Source: Candidatus Bathyarchaeota archaeon (GTDB lineage: Archaea > Thermoproteota > Bathyarchaeia > TCS64). From it: 44,298 bases of DNA. The DNA is taken from NCBI GenBank assembly GCA_026394265.1, contig JAPKYO010000006.1, forward strand, positions 1 to 44,298, read 5' to 3'. The position numbers and the translations under genes were made by a program. The notes under the pieces are model-generated. The model did not search any database. It was not told where the DNA came from and worked only from the letters and a program-made list of their open reading frames with translations. This document shows positions 32,143 to 40,104 of this stretch, piece by piece. Positions within the stretch are counted from its first letter, which is position 1. Every line of letters starts with the position of its first letter.

Positions 32143-34467
32143 CTAAATCACAGAGGCGAGGGCTATACAGGATTGGCCTAAGGAAGATCCCCCGTCGCCT
32201 GGAGCCGTTTTCTGGTTAGTAAGTACCTTGATCCCCTGTTTTTCCAGCGTGTTAATGATTGTCTGTGATATGTACTGGTTAACTGCGACGCCGCCCGAGA
32301 GCGCAACTATGTTGATCCCCTCCTCTTGCGCCACGTTAAACGCGATGTTTGAGATGCCAACTGCGAGATATTTTTGGGTAAACGCGGCAATGTCCTGTTT
32401 TTTAAACCTATTTTGGTTAATGGTTAAGAAATTAAGCATATTATCTGTCTTCAGTTGATATATTTCGTTATTTTCCGATATTTGGGGCTCGAAATCGATC
32501 TTATCTGGGTCTCCACGCTTCGCTAGGGCCTCAAGCCTCATGGCGGGCTCCCCCTCGTAGGTTCTACGATACGTCAAACCAACAAGTGAGGCCACAGAGT
32601 CGAGAAGACGCCCGGAACTCGAAGTATTTATTACTCCTCCATCCCGTGCTTGCTTAATTATGACCTCAAACTCGTCTTGACCGTTAACTAACGCTTCTGA
32701 TATGTGATTTTTTGTGATATCACGTATCTCCTCGTCGCTCATTGTGAGGGTTAGGGTCGATATCAGCATCCTGTATGGGCTGTATGCACAGAGATCACCC
32801 CCCGGCATGGGCAGGTTTTGTAGGTGCCCCGCCCTTTTGTAGTCAAAATAGGTGGAAATTAGCACTTCTCCGCCCCATATCGAGCCATCCGGCCCATATC
32901 CCGCGCCGTCGAGGGCTATTCCCACTACCCTCTCATCGGGTTTTACCCCGTTTTCGGCACACACGGAGACTATGTGGGCGTGATGGTGCTGTGATTTTGT
33001 GATGCGGGCACCCGTTTCCTGTGATATCACCTCCGCCAACTGTGATGTCATGTAGCCCGGGTGCTGGTCACAGGCTATCACATCGGGGTTACGTGTGATT
33101 TTCAGGAGGTCACGCATGGCGTAGATGGCCGTTTTCTCGTAGTCGAATGACTCCAGGTTGGCTATGTCGCCCAGGTACTGTGTCTGGTAGCATCTCCCGT
33201 CGAGTGTTACCGCCGCCGCGTTGCTCTGCTCCGTGCCGACGGCGAATGAAATGCCCTTCTTCACCGGAATTTCGACAGGATCTGGCACGTATCCGCGTGA
33301 TCTGCGTATGAATGCCACCCTCCCACCGTTCATCCTGAGTAGGGAGTCGTCGCACCTGTTCACGATCTCCCTGTCATGCACGAGGAAGTAGCCCGCTATG
33401 CCCCGTAGCTCGTTCACTGCGGCGTCGTTTGTTGTCGCCATGGGCAGCCCGGACCTGTTTCCACTCGTCATTATCAGCGCCGGCTCCCCGAGCCTCCTGA
33501 AGAGCATGGCCTGTATGCCCGTGTATGGCAGCATCACACCCACCCTGTCCAAGCCGGGGGCAACGTGCTCGGAGATGACCCTCCCATTCTTCTCGATGAG
33601 TATGATTGGCTTCTGCCAGGAGACTAGGGCGCGGGACTCGTTTGCGTCGGGCTCAGCGAAGGTCTTTACTGCGGCCATGTCGGGCGCCATGAGGGCGAAT
33701 GGCTGATATGGCCTGTTCTTGCGCGCCCTGAGCTTCACAACAGGCCCATCATCGGTGGCCAACGCGGCTAGATGGAACCCGCCGATGCCCTTGACGGCGA
33801 TGATGCGTCCCTCCCTGAGATGCTTGGCGGCCTCGGCGAAGACATCGCGGACCACCACGGCATTCCCCGAGGCGTCGAGCAGGCTCATCTTGGGTCCACA
33901 GCGGCTGCAGGTGATGCCCTGGGCGTCGAATCGCCTGTCAAGCGGGTTCCTGTAGTCTGTCTGGCAGTCACTGCACATGGGGAAGGCGTTCATGTGCGTC
34001 CTCTCCCTGTCATAGGGGAGCGACTTCACCCCGGTGAACCGTGGCCCGCACCATGCGCAGGCCGTGAAGGGGTACTCGAACCAGCGCCCCTTCGGGTCCT
34101 CCATGTCCATGAGGCAGTCCGGGCAGATGCCGATGTCCGGCGGGAAGATCCCCGAGGCCGCCTGCGTCCCGTGCCGGCTCTTGTCTATGACGAACTCGGT
34201 GAACCTGCCCCGATAGGGCCTGTATGAGGCGTGAACCCCGCTAACCTCGGAGACGGAGGGGGCCTCGGCCTTGATGGAGGTGATGAATCCCTCGACGTTC
34301 TTTCCCTCGCCTTCGACGACCACCTCGACGCCGGCGTCGCCTAGATTGATGACGTATCCCCTGAGCCCGTGGCGGACCGCGAGGCGATAGATGAAGGGGC
34401 GGAAGCCCACTCCCTGCACCCTGCCCGTCACGTGCACCTCGGCCTCAACCAACCCAGGGGAACCCAA
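32143..34467 (-). CDS. hypF: [NiFe]-hydrogenase maturation carbamoyltransferase HypF
   Basis: HypF converts carbamoyl phosphate to the cyanide ligand precursor for the [NiFe] active site, handing it to HypE. Domains: acylphosphatase-like (TGRVQGVGFRPFIYRL, 14-29), a zinc region with four CxxC pairs (Cys115/118, 137/140, 165/168, 187/190), a YrdC-like domain with the KGIGGFHLA element, and a Kae1-like domain with HHAHIVSV and a late LSGGVAVNQ. Length 774 is normal. Start is TTG; box A is near 34495-34505. No other hyp or hydrogenase genes are in the window. The 3' third is noticeably more AT-rich than the 5' part and carries two of the four palindrome copies. Confidence 0.95.
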   Translation of the reverse strand: MGSPGLVEAEVHVTGRVQGVGFRPFIYRLAVRHGLRGYVINLGDAGVEVVVEGEGKNVEGFITSIKAEAPSVSEVSGVHASYRPYRGRFTEFVIDKSRHGTQAASGIFPPDIGICPDCLMDMEDPKGRWFEYPFTACAWCGPRFTGVKSLPYDRERTHMNAFPMCSDCQTDYRNPLDRRFDAQGITCSRCGPKMSLLDASGNAVVVRDVFAEAAKHLREGRIIAVKGIGGFHLAALATDDGPVVKLRARKNRPYQPFALMAPDMAAVKTFAEPDANESRALVSWQKPIILIEKNGRVISEHVAPGLDRVGVMLPYTGIQAMLFRRLGEPALIMTSGNRSGLPMATTNDAAVNELRGIAGYFLVHDREIVNRCDDSLLRMNGGRVAFIRRSRGYVPDPVEIPVKKGISFAVGTEQSNAAAVTLDGRCYQTQYLGDIANLESFDYEKTAIYAMRDLLKITRNPDVIACDQHPGYMTSQLAEVISQETGARITKSQHHHAHIVSVCAENGVKPDERVVGIALDGAGYGPDGSIWGGEVLISTYFDYKRAGHLQNLPMPGGDLCAYSPYRMLISTLTLTMSDEEIRDITKNHISEALVNGQDEFEVIIKQARDGGVINTSSSGRLLDSVASLVGLTYRRTYEGEPAMRLEALAKRGDPDKIDFEPQISENNEIYQLKTDNMLNFLTINQNRFKKQDIAAFTQKYLAVGISNIAFNVAQEEGINIVALSGGVAVNQYISQTIINTLEKQGIKVLTNQKTAPGDGGSSLGQSCIALASVI

Positions 34468-34598
34468 GCCGAATCACAGCTATGAGGGGCGAAGACTATT
34501 AAATAATGAGTCCAAGTCACCCCCACGTGGCGAGGGCAACCAAAGAATAGAAAAGCCAGGCCAGTGACATTCACACAAGAGCACTAGACGGCGATACC

Positions 34599-35267
34599 TT
34601 GGAGCTTGCATTCACCGCAGCCGCCCTACTTCTAGTGACCGTAGCCGCATCCATCATCTTCTACCGCAAGATACAGGAGGCCACGGTCGAGTACGAGGGC
34701 GCAAAAGAGTCCGTCAGAAACATCACCTTCGGCTTCACACGCCAAGTCAACCGCCTACAGCAGGACGTCGCCAAGGTCGAGAACGAGGCGACGACCGCCA
34801 AGATCGTAGCCAGCGAGGCACTCAGAAACAGCGGCGAGGCAAAGGAGGCAACCCTCAAGGGACTCGAGGCCGTGAAGAGCCTCCAGAACCGCGTCGAGTC
34901 AACCGAGACCTCCGTCGAGTCGCTTAAGAAGGAGGTCCAGAAGCTCGCCACCGCGCCCAAGCAGCGCGTCGTCGTCCGCCAGGACATCTCGGCACCAATC
35001 CCCGTCCAGCAGGGCAACATCCTCGCACAGCTCACCGAGACCGAGCTAAGCGCCCTAAAGAAGATCGCGGAACTCGGAGAAGGCGCCGTCCCCGAGATCA
35101 AGGAACACCTCGGCACAACACGCGAACACACGGCGCGCATGCTAAAGAAGCTCTACGAGGCAGGCTTCGTCGACCGCAGCACAAACGCCATGCCCTACCG
35201 CTACAGCGTCCGCAAGGAGATACGCGACATCATACAGCAGCAGCCAGAGCAGAAGCAGACGCTGTAA
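34599..35267 (+). CDS. Membrane-anchored coiled-coil protein with C-terminal winged helix
   Basis: Three parts are visible: a single N-terminal transmembrane helix (about residues 3-22), a long coiled coil (about 25-120) with heptad-like Leu/Val/Ala spacing, and a C-terminal MarR/ArsR-like winged helix (LTETELSALKKIAELGEGAVPEIKEHL, then TREHTARMLKKLYEAGFVDR). This architecture places a DNA-binding domain on the inner face of the membrane. Such proteins are recurrent in TACK archaea, with unknown targets. The start is TTG at 34599. Confidence 0.7.
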   Translation: MELAFTAAALLLVTVAASIIFYRKIQEATVEYEGAKESVRNITFGFTRQVNRLQQDVAKVENEATTAKIVASEALRNSGEAKEATLKGLEAVKSLQNRVESTETSVESLKKEVQKLATAPKQRVVVRQDISAPIPVQQGNILAQLTETELSALKKIAELGEGAVPEIKEHLGTTREHTARMLKKLYEAGFVDRSTNAMPYRYSVRKEIRDIIQQQPEQKQTL

Positions 35268-35525
35268 AAGAGGGGGGAGGGGGGGGTCACCCGAATAAAC
35301 CAGAAAACAGCTCCTCCCAACCAACTGAGCCATAAAACTGCCCCGATCGGGATCGAAAATGCACAAAAACGTACATAAATCGACCCGAAAACGCACAAAA
35401 ACGACGCAGAACTCGACACATTTTCTCAGCGAAACGGCGCAAAAAGACCGCCACGATGCATGTTTTTAGCGACACGCCCTCATCGCGCCTCGAAAAAAGC
35501 ATAGGGAGGAGGGGGGACCCTTGAT
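35268..35525. other. Intergenic region with direct repeats
   Basis: No convincing gene. The imperfect 18-base repeat CGAAAAYGCACAAAAACG occurs at 35354-35371 and 35386-35403, spaced 32 nt (three helical turns), and a decayed third copy begins near 35430. Spaced this way they could bind one protein on the same face of DNA. G-rich runs flank the region at 35270-35287 and 35505-35516, the latter resembling a strong ribosome-binding site for the cupin. Confidence 0.4.
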
Positions 35526-35579
35526 CTGCTCAGCGCGACGGGCGTCGAGATCAGGATCATCGGAAGCGGCGAGAAAGTC

Positions 35580-35834
35580 ATGCTCACCTACATCATCGCC
35601 AAGCCGGGCGCCATCGTCCCCGACCACAAGCACCCACACGAGCAGATAGGAACATGCATCCAGGGCGAGGGCGTACTCACATCCGGCGGAAAATCATTCA
35701 AGACCGTCCCCGGCGCCAGCTGGTACATCCCAGGCGGCGAGAGCCACGACTGGAAATGCACCAGCAAAGGCGAGACCATCCTCATAGAGACCTTCGCGCC
35801 CCCACGCGAGGACTACCTAGCGAAGGCGAAGTAA
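35580..35834 (+). CDS. Cupin-domain protein
   Basis: A small single-cupin barrel. Motif 1 is DHKHPHEQIGTCIQGEG with the His-x-His...Glu metal ligands; motif 2 is PGGESHDWK with the final His. These proteins include isomerases, dioxygenases and sugar-binding proteins, so function is open. The first ATG is at 35580, but the frame upstream encodes LLSATGVEIRIIGSGEKV, a good match to the missing first strands. No ATG, GTG or TTG lies in frame; CTG at 35526 follows GGAGGAGGGGGG (35505-35516) and could be the real start. DP1 follows 21 bases downstream. Confidence 0.8.
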   Translation: MLTYIIAKPGAIVPDHKHPHEQIGTCIQGEGVLTSGGKSFKTVPGASWYIPGGESHDWKCTSKGETILIETFAPPREDYLAKAK

Positions 35835-35855
35835 ACAGCGGGTGAGCGACCCCCC

Positions 35856-37334
35856 TTGAGTCAGCGGATGCCACATTTCCTACAGCACATCATAACGGCT
35901 GGCTACCAGCTCAGCCCCGAAGCCTACGCCTACCTAGACGGGCTATCCGCCGAAATATCCGAAACCATCGCGCAGAAGGCTGTCATCAAAGCCGACTCCT
36001 CGTCCCCGCCCCTCTTCGTCCTCGACAAGGACTACCTGCTCGCCCTCGTCGAGACCCCCCGACCCGAGCCACTCCCCCAGAAGAACCGCCCAATCCCCGC
36101 ACGCGACAAGGGCGCACCCCTCAAGGTCCTCGAAGAAGAACCAGCACAACCCGCAAGCGACGCTGAGGGCTTTCTACAGTACTTCCAGAGCCGATACGAC
36201 CGCCTCGAAGCCATCCTCAAACGCCGCGTAGACGTAAAAGACGCCATAACCATCGAGCAGGCGCTGAAACTCCCCCTCAAGACCAAGCTCAAGACAATCG
36301 GAATCGTCTCCGAGAAGCGCACACGCGGCTCCAAACTCTTCATCGAACTCGAGGACCGCCACTCAAGCATCAGCGTCATGGCGACCGACGAAGAAGTCAT
36401 GCGCCACGGGCTGGAGCTGCAGGAGGACCAGGTCATCGCAGTCGACGCCGTCAAGTACACGGACGACCTGCTCATCGCAAACGACTGGATCTGGCCAGAC
36501 GTCCCCGCCAACACGCCCCGCCGAAGCCCCGACCCACTATACGCCGCCCTACTCGCAGACATCCACGTCGGCTCAAAATACTTCCGAGGCGACCTCTTCG
36601 ACAAGTTCATCGACTGGATGAACCTCGAACTCGGACCCCCGCAGAGCAGGGACGCAGCCGCACGCGTCAAATACGTCGTCATCGCCGGCGACCTCGTCGA
36701 CGGTATCGGCATCTACCCCGAGCAACTCACCGAACTCACCATAACCGACATCCGCGAGCAGTACCGCGCCGCCGCCGAGCTGCTCAAGAGGCTGCCAGAC
36801 TACGTCGAGATAGTCGTAACCCCCGGAAACCACGACGCCACGAGACACGCGATGCCCCAGCCACCAATACCCAAGGAATACGCCAAGGAACTACACGAGG
36901 ACCCACGCGTCAAGATGCTCCCAAGCCCATGCAGGCTCAACCTAAACGGCGTCGAGATACTCGCCGAGCACGGAAAGGGGATGGACGACATACTCAGCAG
37001 CACCCCCGGCTACGAGTTCAACCACCCCCTGAAGGCGATGGAGCTACTCTTCCGTTGCCGCCACCTCGCCCCCCGCTACGGACAGAGCACACCCATCGCC
37101 CCCGAGCGCACCGACAGGCTCGTCATCGGCAGCGTACCCGACGCCATGCTCATGGGTCACATACACATCAACGAGACCAAACGCTACAAGGGCGTCACAC
37201 TCGTCTCCGCTGGCTCTTGGCAGGATCAGACGCCCTTCCAGAAGCGCATGCAGATCGAGCCCACCACGGGCGTCGCCACCATATTCGATCTGCAGACTCA
37301 CCAGACCCTCGACCTCGACTTCAAGCGCTTCTAG
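35856..37334 (+). CDS. polB: DNA polymerase D small subunit DP1
   Basis: The proofreading 3'-5' exonuclease subunit that binds DP2. It has an N-terminal domain, an OB fold (about 140-210) and a calcineurin-like phosphoesterase domain with a complete metal site: DIHVGS 235-240, GDLVDG 278-283, GNHD 324-327, HGKG 372-375 and GHIH 434-437. All catalytic residues are kept, unlike eukaryotic B-subunits. Starts are TTG 35856 or ATG 35868. It overlaps the convergent DUF99 gene by 14 bases. DP1 and DP2 are about 6 kb apart and in opposite orientations, not an operon. Confidence 0.95.
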   Translation: MSQRMPHFLQHIITAGYQLSPEAYAYLDGLSAEISETIAQKAVIKADSSSPPLFVLDKDYLLALVETPRPEPLPQKNRPIPARDKGAPLKVLEEEPAQPASDAEGFLQYFQSRYDRLEAILKRRVDVKDAITIEQALKLPLKTKLKTIGIVSEKRTRGSKLFIELEDRHSSISVMATDEEVMRHGLELQEDQVIAVDAVKYTDDLLIANDWIWPDVPANTPRRSPDPLYAALLADIHVGSKYFRGDLFDKFIDWMNLELGPPQSRDAAARVKYVVIAGDLVDGIGIYPEQLTELTITDIREQYRAAAELLKRLPDYVEIVVTPGNHDATRHAMPQPPIPKEYAKELHEDPRVKMLPSPCRLNLNGVEILAEHGKGMDDILSSTPGYEFNHPLKAMELLFRCRHLAPRYGQSTPIAPERTDRLVIGSVPDAMLMGHIHINETKRYKGVTLVSAGSWQDQTPFQKRMQIEPTTGVATIFDLQTHQTLDLDFKRF

Positions 37335-37875
37335 TCAAGCCGCGGGCGATTATCCCCGCCACCCGGATGGGTTCGGGCGTCCTCGTTAGCGAGACCGACG
37401 CTCTAAGCATATCCTCCGCATACTCGTTTGTGCACCCAACCTTCTCGTAGAAGACCGGCGGCTCCCCCGTCTTCGAGACCATACTGTAAACATCGCCGAG
37501 GCGCTCGATCGGCGCCCACCTCTCAGCCCAGTCGGGGAAGTGCGCCTTCAGCGCAACCAGAGTCGAGCGGCTGTCTGGCTCCTCCCCGCTGTAAACAATG
37601 ACGGGTACGCCCAGCTCGTCATGTATCCTGTATGCGTCGATTACGTTGAAGCCCGCGAAGCTCGCGCCCCCGAGGATCAAGACGTCGAACTCAGCGCCCT
37701 CAAGCAGCCTGAGGAGGACATCAGTCACTTCCCGCCCATCGACCGCTACCCTTCCGAGCCTCACCCACTCGACGTGGTCCCCAACAACACAGGCTGCGCA
37801 GAGAAGTGTGCTCTGACCCGGCTTGAACGCCTCGAAGCCGCCGTCCTCGACGCCGACGAGGCAAGGGAGACTCAA
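37321..37875 (-). CDS. DUF99 family protein (putative endonuclease dU-type)
   Basis: It matches the archaeal DUF99/UPF0215 family: GVEDGGF near the N-terminus, then LGRVAVDGREVTDVLL, LILGGASFAGFNVIDAY, and GVPVIVYSGEEPD. Some relatives have been described as deoxyuridine-cleaving endonuclease subunits; I cannot confirm activity from sequence. Its first codon overlaps the last codon of the RHH gene by four bases, so the two are translationally coupled. It converges on DP1. Confidence 0.75.
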   Translation of the reverse strand: MSLPCLVGVEDGGFEAFKPGQSTLLCAACVVGDHVEWVRLGRVAVDGREVTDVLLRLLEGAEFDVLILGGASFAGFNVIDAYRIHDELGVPVIVYSGEEPDSRSTLVALKAHFPDWAERWAPIERLGDVYSMVSKTGEPPVFYEKVGCTNEYAEDMLRASVSLTRTPEPIRVAGIIARGLTRSA

Positions 37876-38315
37876 TACTTGTCTAGCTTACCCTTGATCT
37901 GGCACTTAATAAGGAACAGCGGGTAGGTCTTCTTCGGCACCCTGACCTCACCCGATAGTATCACTATCTTCTCGATGCCACGCAGCGCCTCCCCGTCCAC
38001 GTCCTTCTCAAAGGTCAGCGTCCCGCTGCTCTCGATCTTGAAGGGCCCCATGTCCCTGCTTATGTCGAGGACATCGTTCTTCGACAGCGTGACCTCACCC
38101 TCATCCTCCACGGTGAGCACGAAGCTCCCGGAGGGCTGCCCCTCAGTGACTATCAACTCGCCAAGCTTCCCAGGCGTCGCGTCCCCATCGATGTACGCCT
38201 TAAGCGCAGAATTCACCAAGTCGCTGACACGCTTACCATCCTTCTTCGCCATCGAGAACACCTCGTTGTAAAGCCCCGTATCGAGGCCCCGGATGGCGAC
38301 TGTCTTGCGTGTCAT
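37872..38315 (-). CDS. Ribbon-helix-helix DNA-binding regulator
   Basis: Residues 1-45 form a MetJ/Arc-type ribbon-helix-helix (TRKTVAIRGLDTGLYNEVFSMAKKDGKRVSDLVNSALKAY). The rest is a beta-rich domain with repeated strands (GSFVLTVEDEGEVTLS, SGTLTFEKDVDG, KIVILSGEVRVPKKTY) that may be a parallel-beta or ligand-binding unit, which I do not recognise by name. It leads a two-gene operon with DUF99. The upstream palindrome at 38350-38367 is a likely operator, by analogy with autoregulated RHH proteins. Confidence 0.7.
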   Translation of the reverse strand: MTRKTVAIRGLDTGLYNEVFSMAKKDGKRVSDLVNSALKAYIDGDATPGKLGELIVTEGQPSGSFVLTVEDEGEVTLSKNDVLDISRDMGPFKIESSGTLTFEKDVDGEALRGIEKIVILSGEVRVPKKTYPLFLIKCQIKGKLDKY

Positions 38316-38333
38316 GTTTACGGTGCGACCTGA

Positions 38334-38381
38334 TTACTTGTTTACATGTTTACTTGTTAACAAGTAATCTTATAAGCTTAT
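38334..38381. promoter_or_regulatory. Palindromic operator and divergent promoter between the RHH and winged-helix genes
   Basis: TTACTTGTTAACAAGTAA at 38350-38367 is a perfect 18-base palindrome. TTACTTGTTTACA at 38334-38346 repeats its left half, and GTTTAC appears three times between 38316 and 38352. ATAAGCTTAT (38372-38381) is a second palindrome doubling as a TATA-like element for either direction. This is the densest operator-like region in the window. Confidence 0.6.
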
Positions 38382-38430
38382 CGCGGCTGTTTTCCTTTCG
38401 CCGACGAAGGCTGGTTATGGAGACGATATT

Positions 38431-39090
38431 ATGGCTCGAGTGGTGCCCCTGAGAGAAGCGTTAAACGTCGATAAAAATCGATCGGTCGGCAGGATCGCGG
38501 TTGAGGAGAGCAACTTCGTAAAATACACGCAGATCTTCCGCCAGCTACTACTCCTCAACGAGAAGAACGACCTCGCAACAACACTCAAAAACATACAGGA
38601 ACTCCTCAACTTCAGCGAGAACATCTTCAGCTCCCCCGCGGTAGCGGAGACCTTCCTCTACTTCTGCCTACACGGCGCGGGGACCGCATGGGTGCTACAG
38701 ACCGAGCTCAACCAGCCAGAGGCGACTGTTTACAGGACGCTCAAGAGGCTGAGGGCGGTCGGACTCATAAGCCCAGCCCTAAAGGTGTCGAAGGTCCAGT
38801 CGAGCAAGGGCGGACCACGCCCGACCGTCTGGGCCCTCAGCAGCGCCAGCGGAGACGAGATCGCAGCAGCGCTCCGCCACCACTACAGGACCCTGAGCCC
38901 CAAGTACCGCGTAGCTGAGGAGGTCGCGCAGACCATCATGGACCAGTACGTCAAGAAGGGGCGCGAGGAGATCACCTACAGGGACCTGCTGGATCAGATC
39001 AAGGAGATGCGGATACCCTTCAAGGCGCCCGACATCGCGGATCTGGCCGCCCAGTACCTCGTCGAGAAGGGCGTGAAGGTCTGGCGCTAA
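38431..39090 (+). CDS. Winged-helix transcription regulator
   Basis: The central part is a winged helix (FLYFCLHGAGTAWVLQTELNQPEATVYRTLKRLRAVGLISPA, with a basic wing KVSKVQSSKGGPRPTVWAL), as in TrmB/ArsR-like archaeal regulators. The N-terminal 70 residues are helical, and the C-terminal 80 may dimerise or bind a ligand. It is divergent from the RHH gene and shares its operator region, so the two regulators may control each other. Its end overlaps the convergent MBL gene by four bases. Confidence 0.7.
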   Translation: MARVVPLREALNVDKNRSVGRIAVEESNFVKYTQIFRQLLLLNEKNDLATTLKNIQELLNFSENIFSSPAVAETFLYFCLHGAGTAWVLQTELNQPEATVYRTLKRLRAVGLISPALKVSKVQSSKGGPRPTVWALSSASGDEIAAALRHHYRTLSPKYRVAEEVAQTIMDQYVKKGREEITYRDLLDQIKEMRIPFKAPDIADLAAQYLVEKGVKVWR

Positions 39091-40058
39091 GCCAGGCTGT
39101 ACCGCAGCACGCCGTCAACTAAATTTTCAGCTATCTCGCCCTTGTTGCGCAGGTAAACTAAGTGGGCGTAGGTCTCCGTCGCCGCCATCCTCCTCGTCCA
39201 GAAGTCCATGACGAGCCATGGGCGGCTGTCCCAGTGTATCGCGCTAGCCACGTCGAAGACTGTGCTTTTACCCCCCTTCAGGGCTTCCTTGACCTCGATG
39301 AGGCGCGCCTCGTGGTGCTTGAATAGCTGCGCCACCCGGTCGGGGAGGTTTGTGAAGTTGTGCTCGTGCCCTGGTAGGATGAGGTCGACCGGGAGGTCCT
39401 TCACCTTGACGAGGCTACTGAGGTAGTCGCCGAGCGGGTCGCGCTTCTCCCACGTGTGCTCGCTGACGTGGCTCGTGATCTTTGGGAGGACGTGGTCGCC
39501 GCTGAAGAGTATGCGCCTATCCGCGTCGTGCAGGCAGATGTGCTCGGCTGCGTGTCCGGGTGTCCAGATGACCTTGAGCTTCGCGCCGGGAAGGTCTATG
39601 ATGTCGCCGTCTTCGAGGAGCTGATCGAGCCTGAGCGGCTTGGGGTCCTCCCTGAAGGCGTGCTCGAAGCGGCTGAGGAACTGCTGGAAGGAGCCGCCCC
39701 CGAGGAGCTGGAGTTCCTCAGAGACGTTCTTGTACATGTCCCTGTAGAACTCGATCTGCTCCCGTTGGCGCTCGTCCGCGATCCTGTGGACGAGTGTCTT
39801 GACGTCTGCGCGCTCCCTGATGTAGTCGATGAGGCCGACGTGGTCGTTGTGCATGTGTGTGATTATGATCCTTTCGAGGTCCTTGATGTGGGTGTTCTGT
39901 TCGCCGAGCTGTTTCTCGAGGGCGGCGAAGGAGTCCCATGAGGGTATGCCCGCGTCGATGAGGGTCTTCGACTCCTTGAGGAAGTATGAGTACGTGTAGC
40001 CGAGTGGGTTGTGCTTCATCGGTACCTTGAACTGGTGTACGCCGTCGGCGACCTGCAT
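39087..40058 (-). CDS. Metallo-beta-lactamase-fold hydrolase
   Basis: The dinuclear zinc motif is THMHNDHVG (HxHxDH), with further ligands in WTPGHAAEHICLH, LFSGDHVLP and LPGHEHNF. The long helical C-terminal part resembles the LACTB2/glyoxalase II-like group, which hydrolyses RNA ends or thioesters. The substrate is not determinable. ATG 40058 lies about 37 nt after a box A-like GGTTTAAGT. Confidence 0.85.
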   Translation of the reverse strand: MQVADGVHQFKVPMKHNPLGYTYSYFLKESKTLIDAGIPSWDSFAALEKQLGEQNTHIKDLERIIITHMHNDHVGLIDYIRERADVKTLVHRIADERQREQIEFYRDMYKNVSEELQLLGGGSFQQFLSRFEHAFREDPKPLRLDQLLEDGDIIDLPGAKLKVIWTPGHAAEHICLHDADRRILFSGDHVLPKITSHVSEHTWEKRDPLGDYLSSLVKVKDLPVDLILPGHEHNFTNLPDRVAQLFKHHEARLIEVKEALKGGKSTVFDVASAIHWDSRPWLVMDFWTRRMAATETYAHLVYLRNKGEIAENLVDGVLRYSLA

Positions 40059-40104
40059 CTAAACCACTTCCGCTATGGGGATTCGCCGGGACTTAAACCG
40101 TTGG

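Larger units (their letters stand above)
31244..33030. repeat. Four copies of palindrome GTGATATCAC
   Basis: Exact copies at 31244-31253 (extended to the 14-base palindrome GCGTGATATCACGC), 32131-32142 (as TGTGATATCACA, exactly between the ends of the convergent 154-residue gene and hypF), 32714-32723 and 33021-33030. I noticed none elsewhere in the window. Partial forms (GTGATTTT, ATCACA, TGTGATGTCA) are also frequent between 31.1 and 33.4 kb. Confidence 0.6.

Noticed and set aside
35287..35502. 71-codon minus-strand frame rich in Cys, Phe and Arg
   Set aside because: It is created by the direct repeats in the intergenic region and gives an implausible composition.
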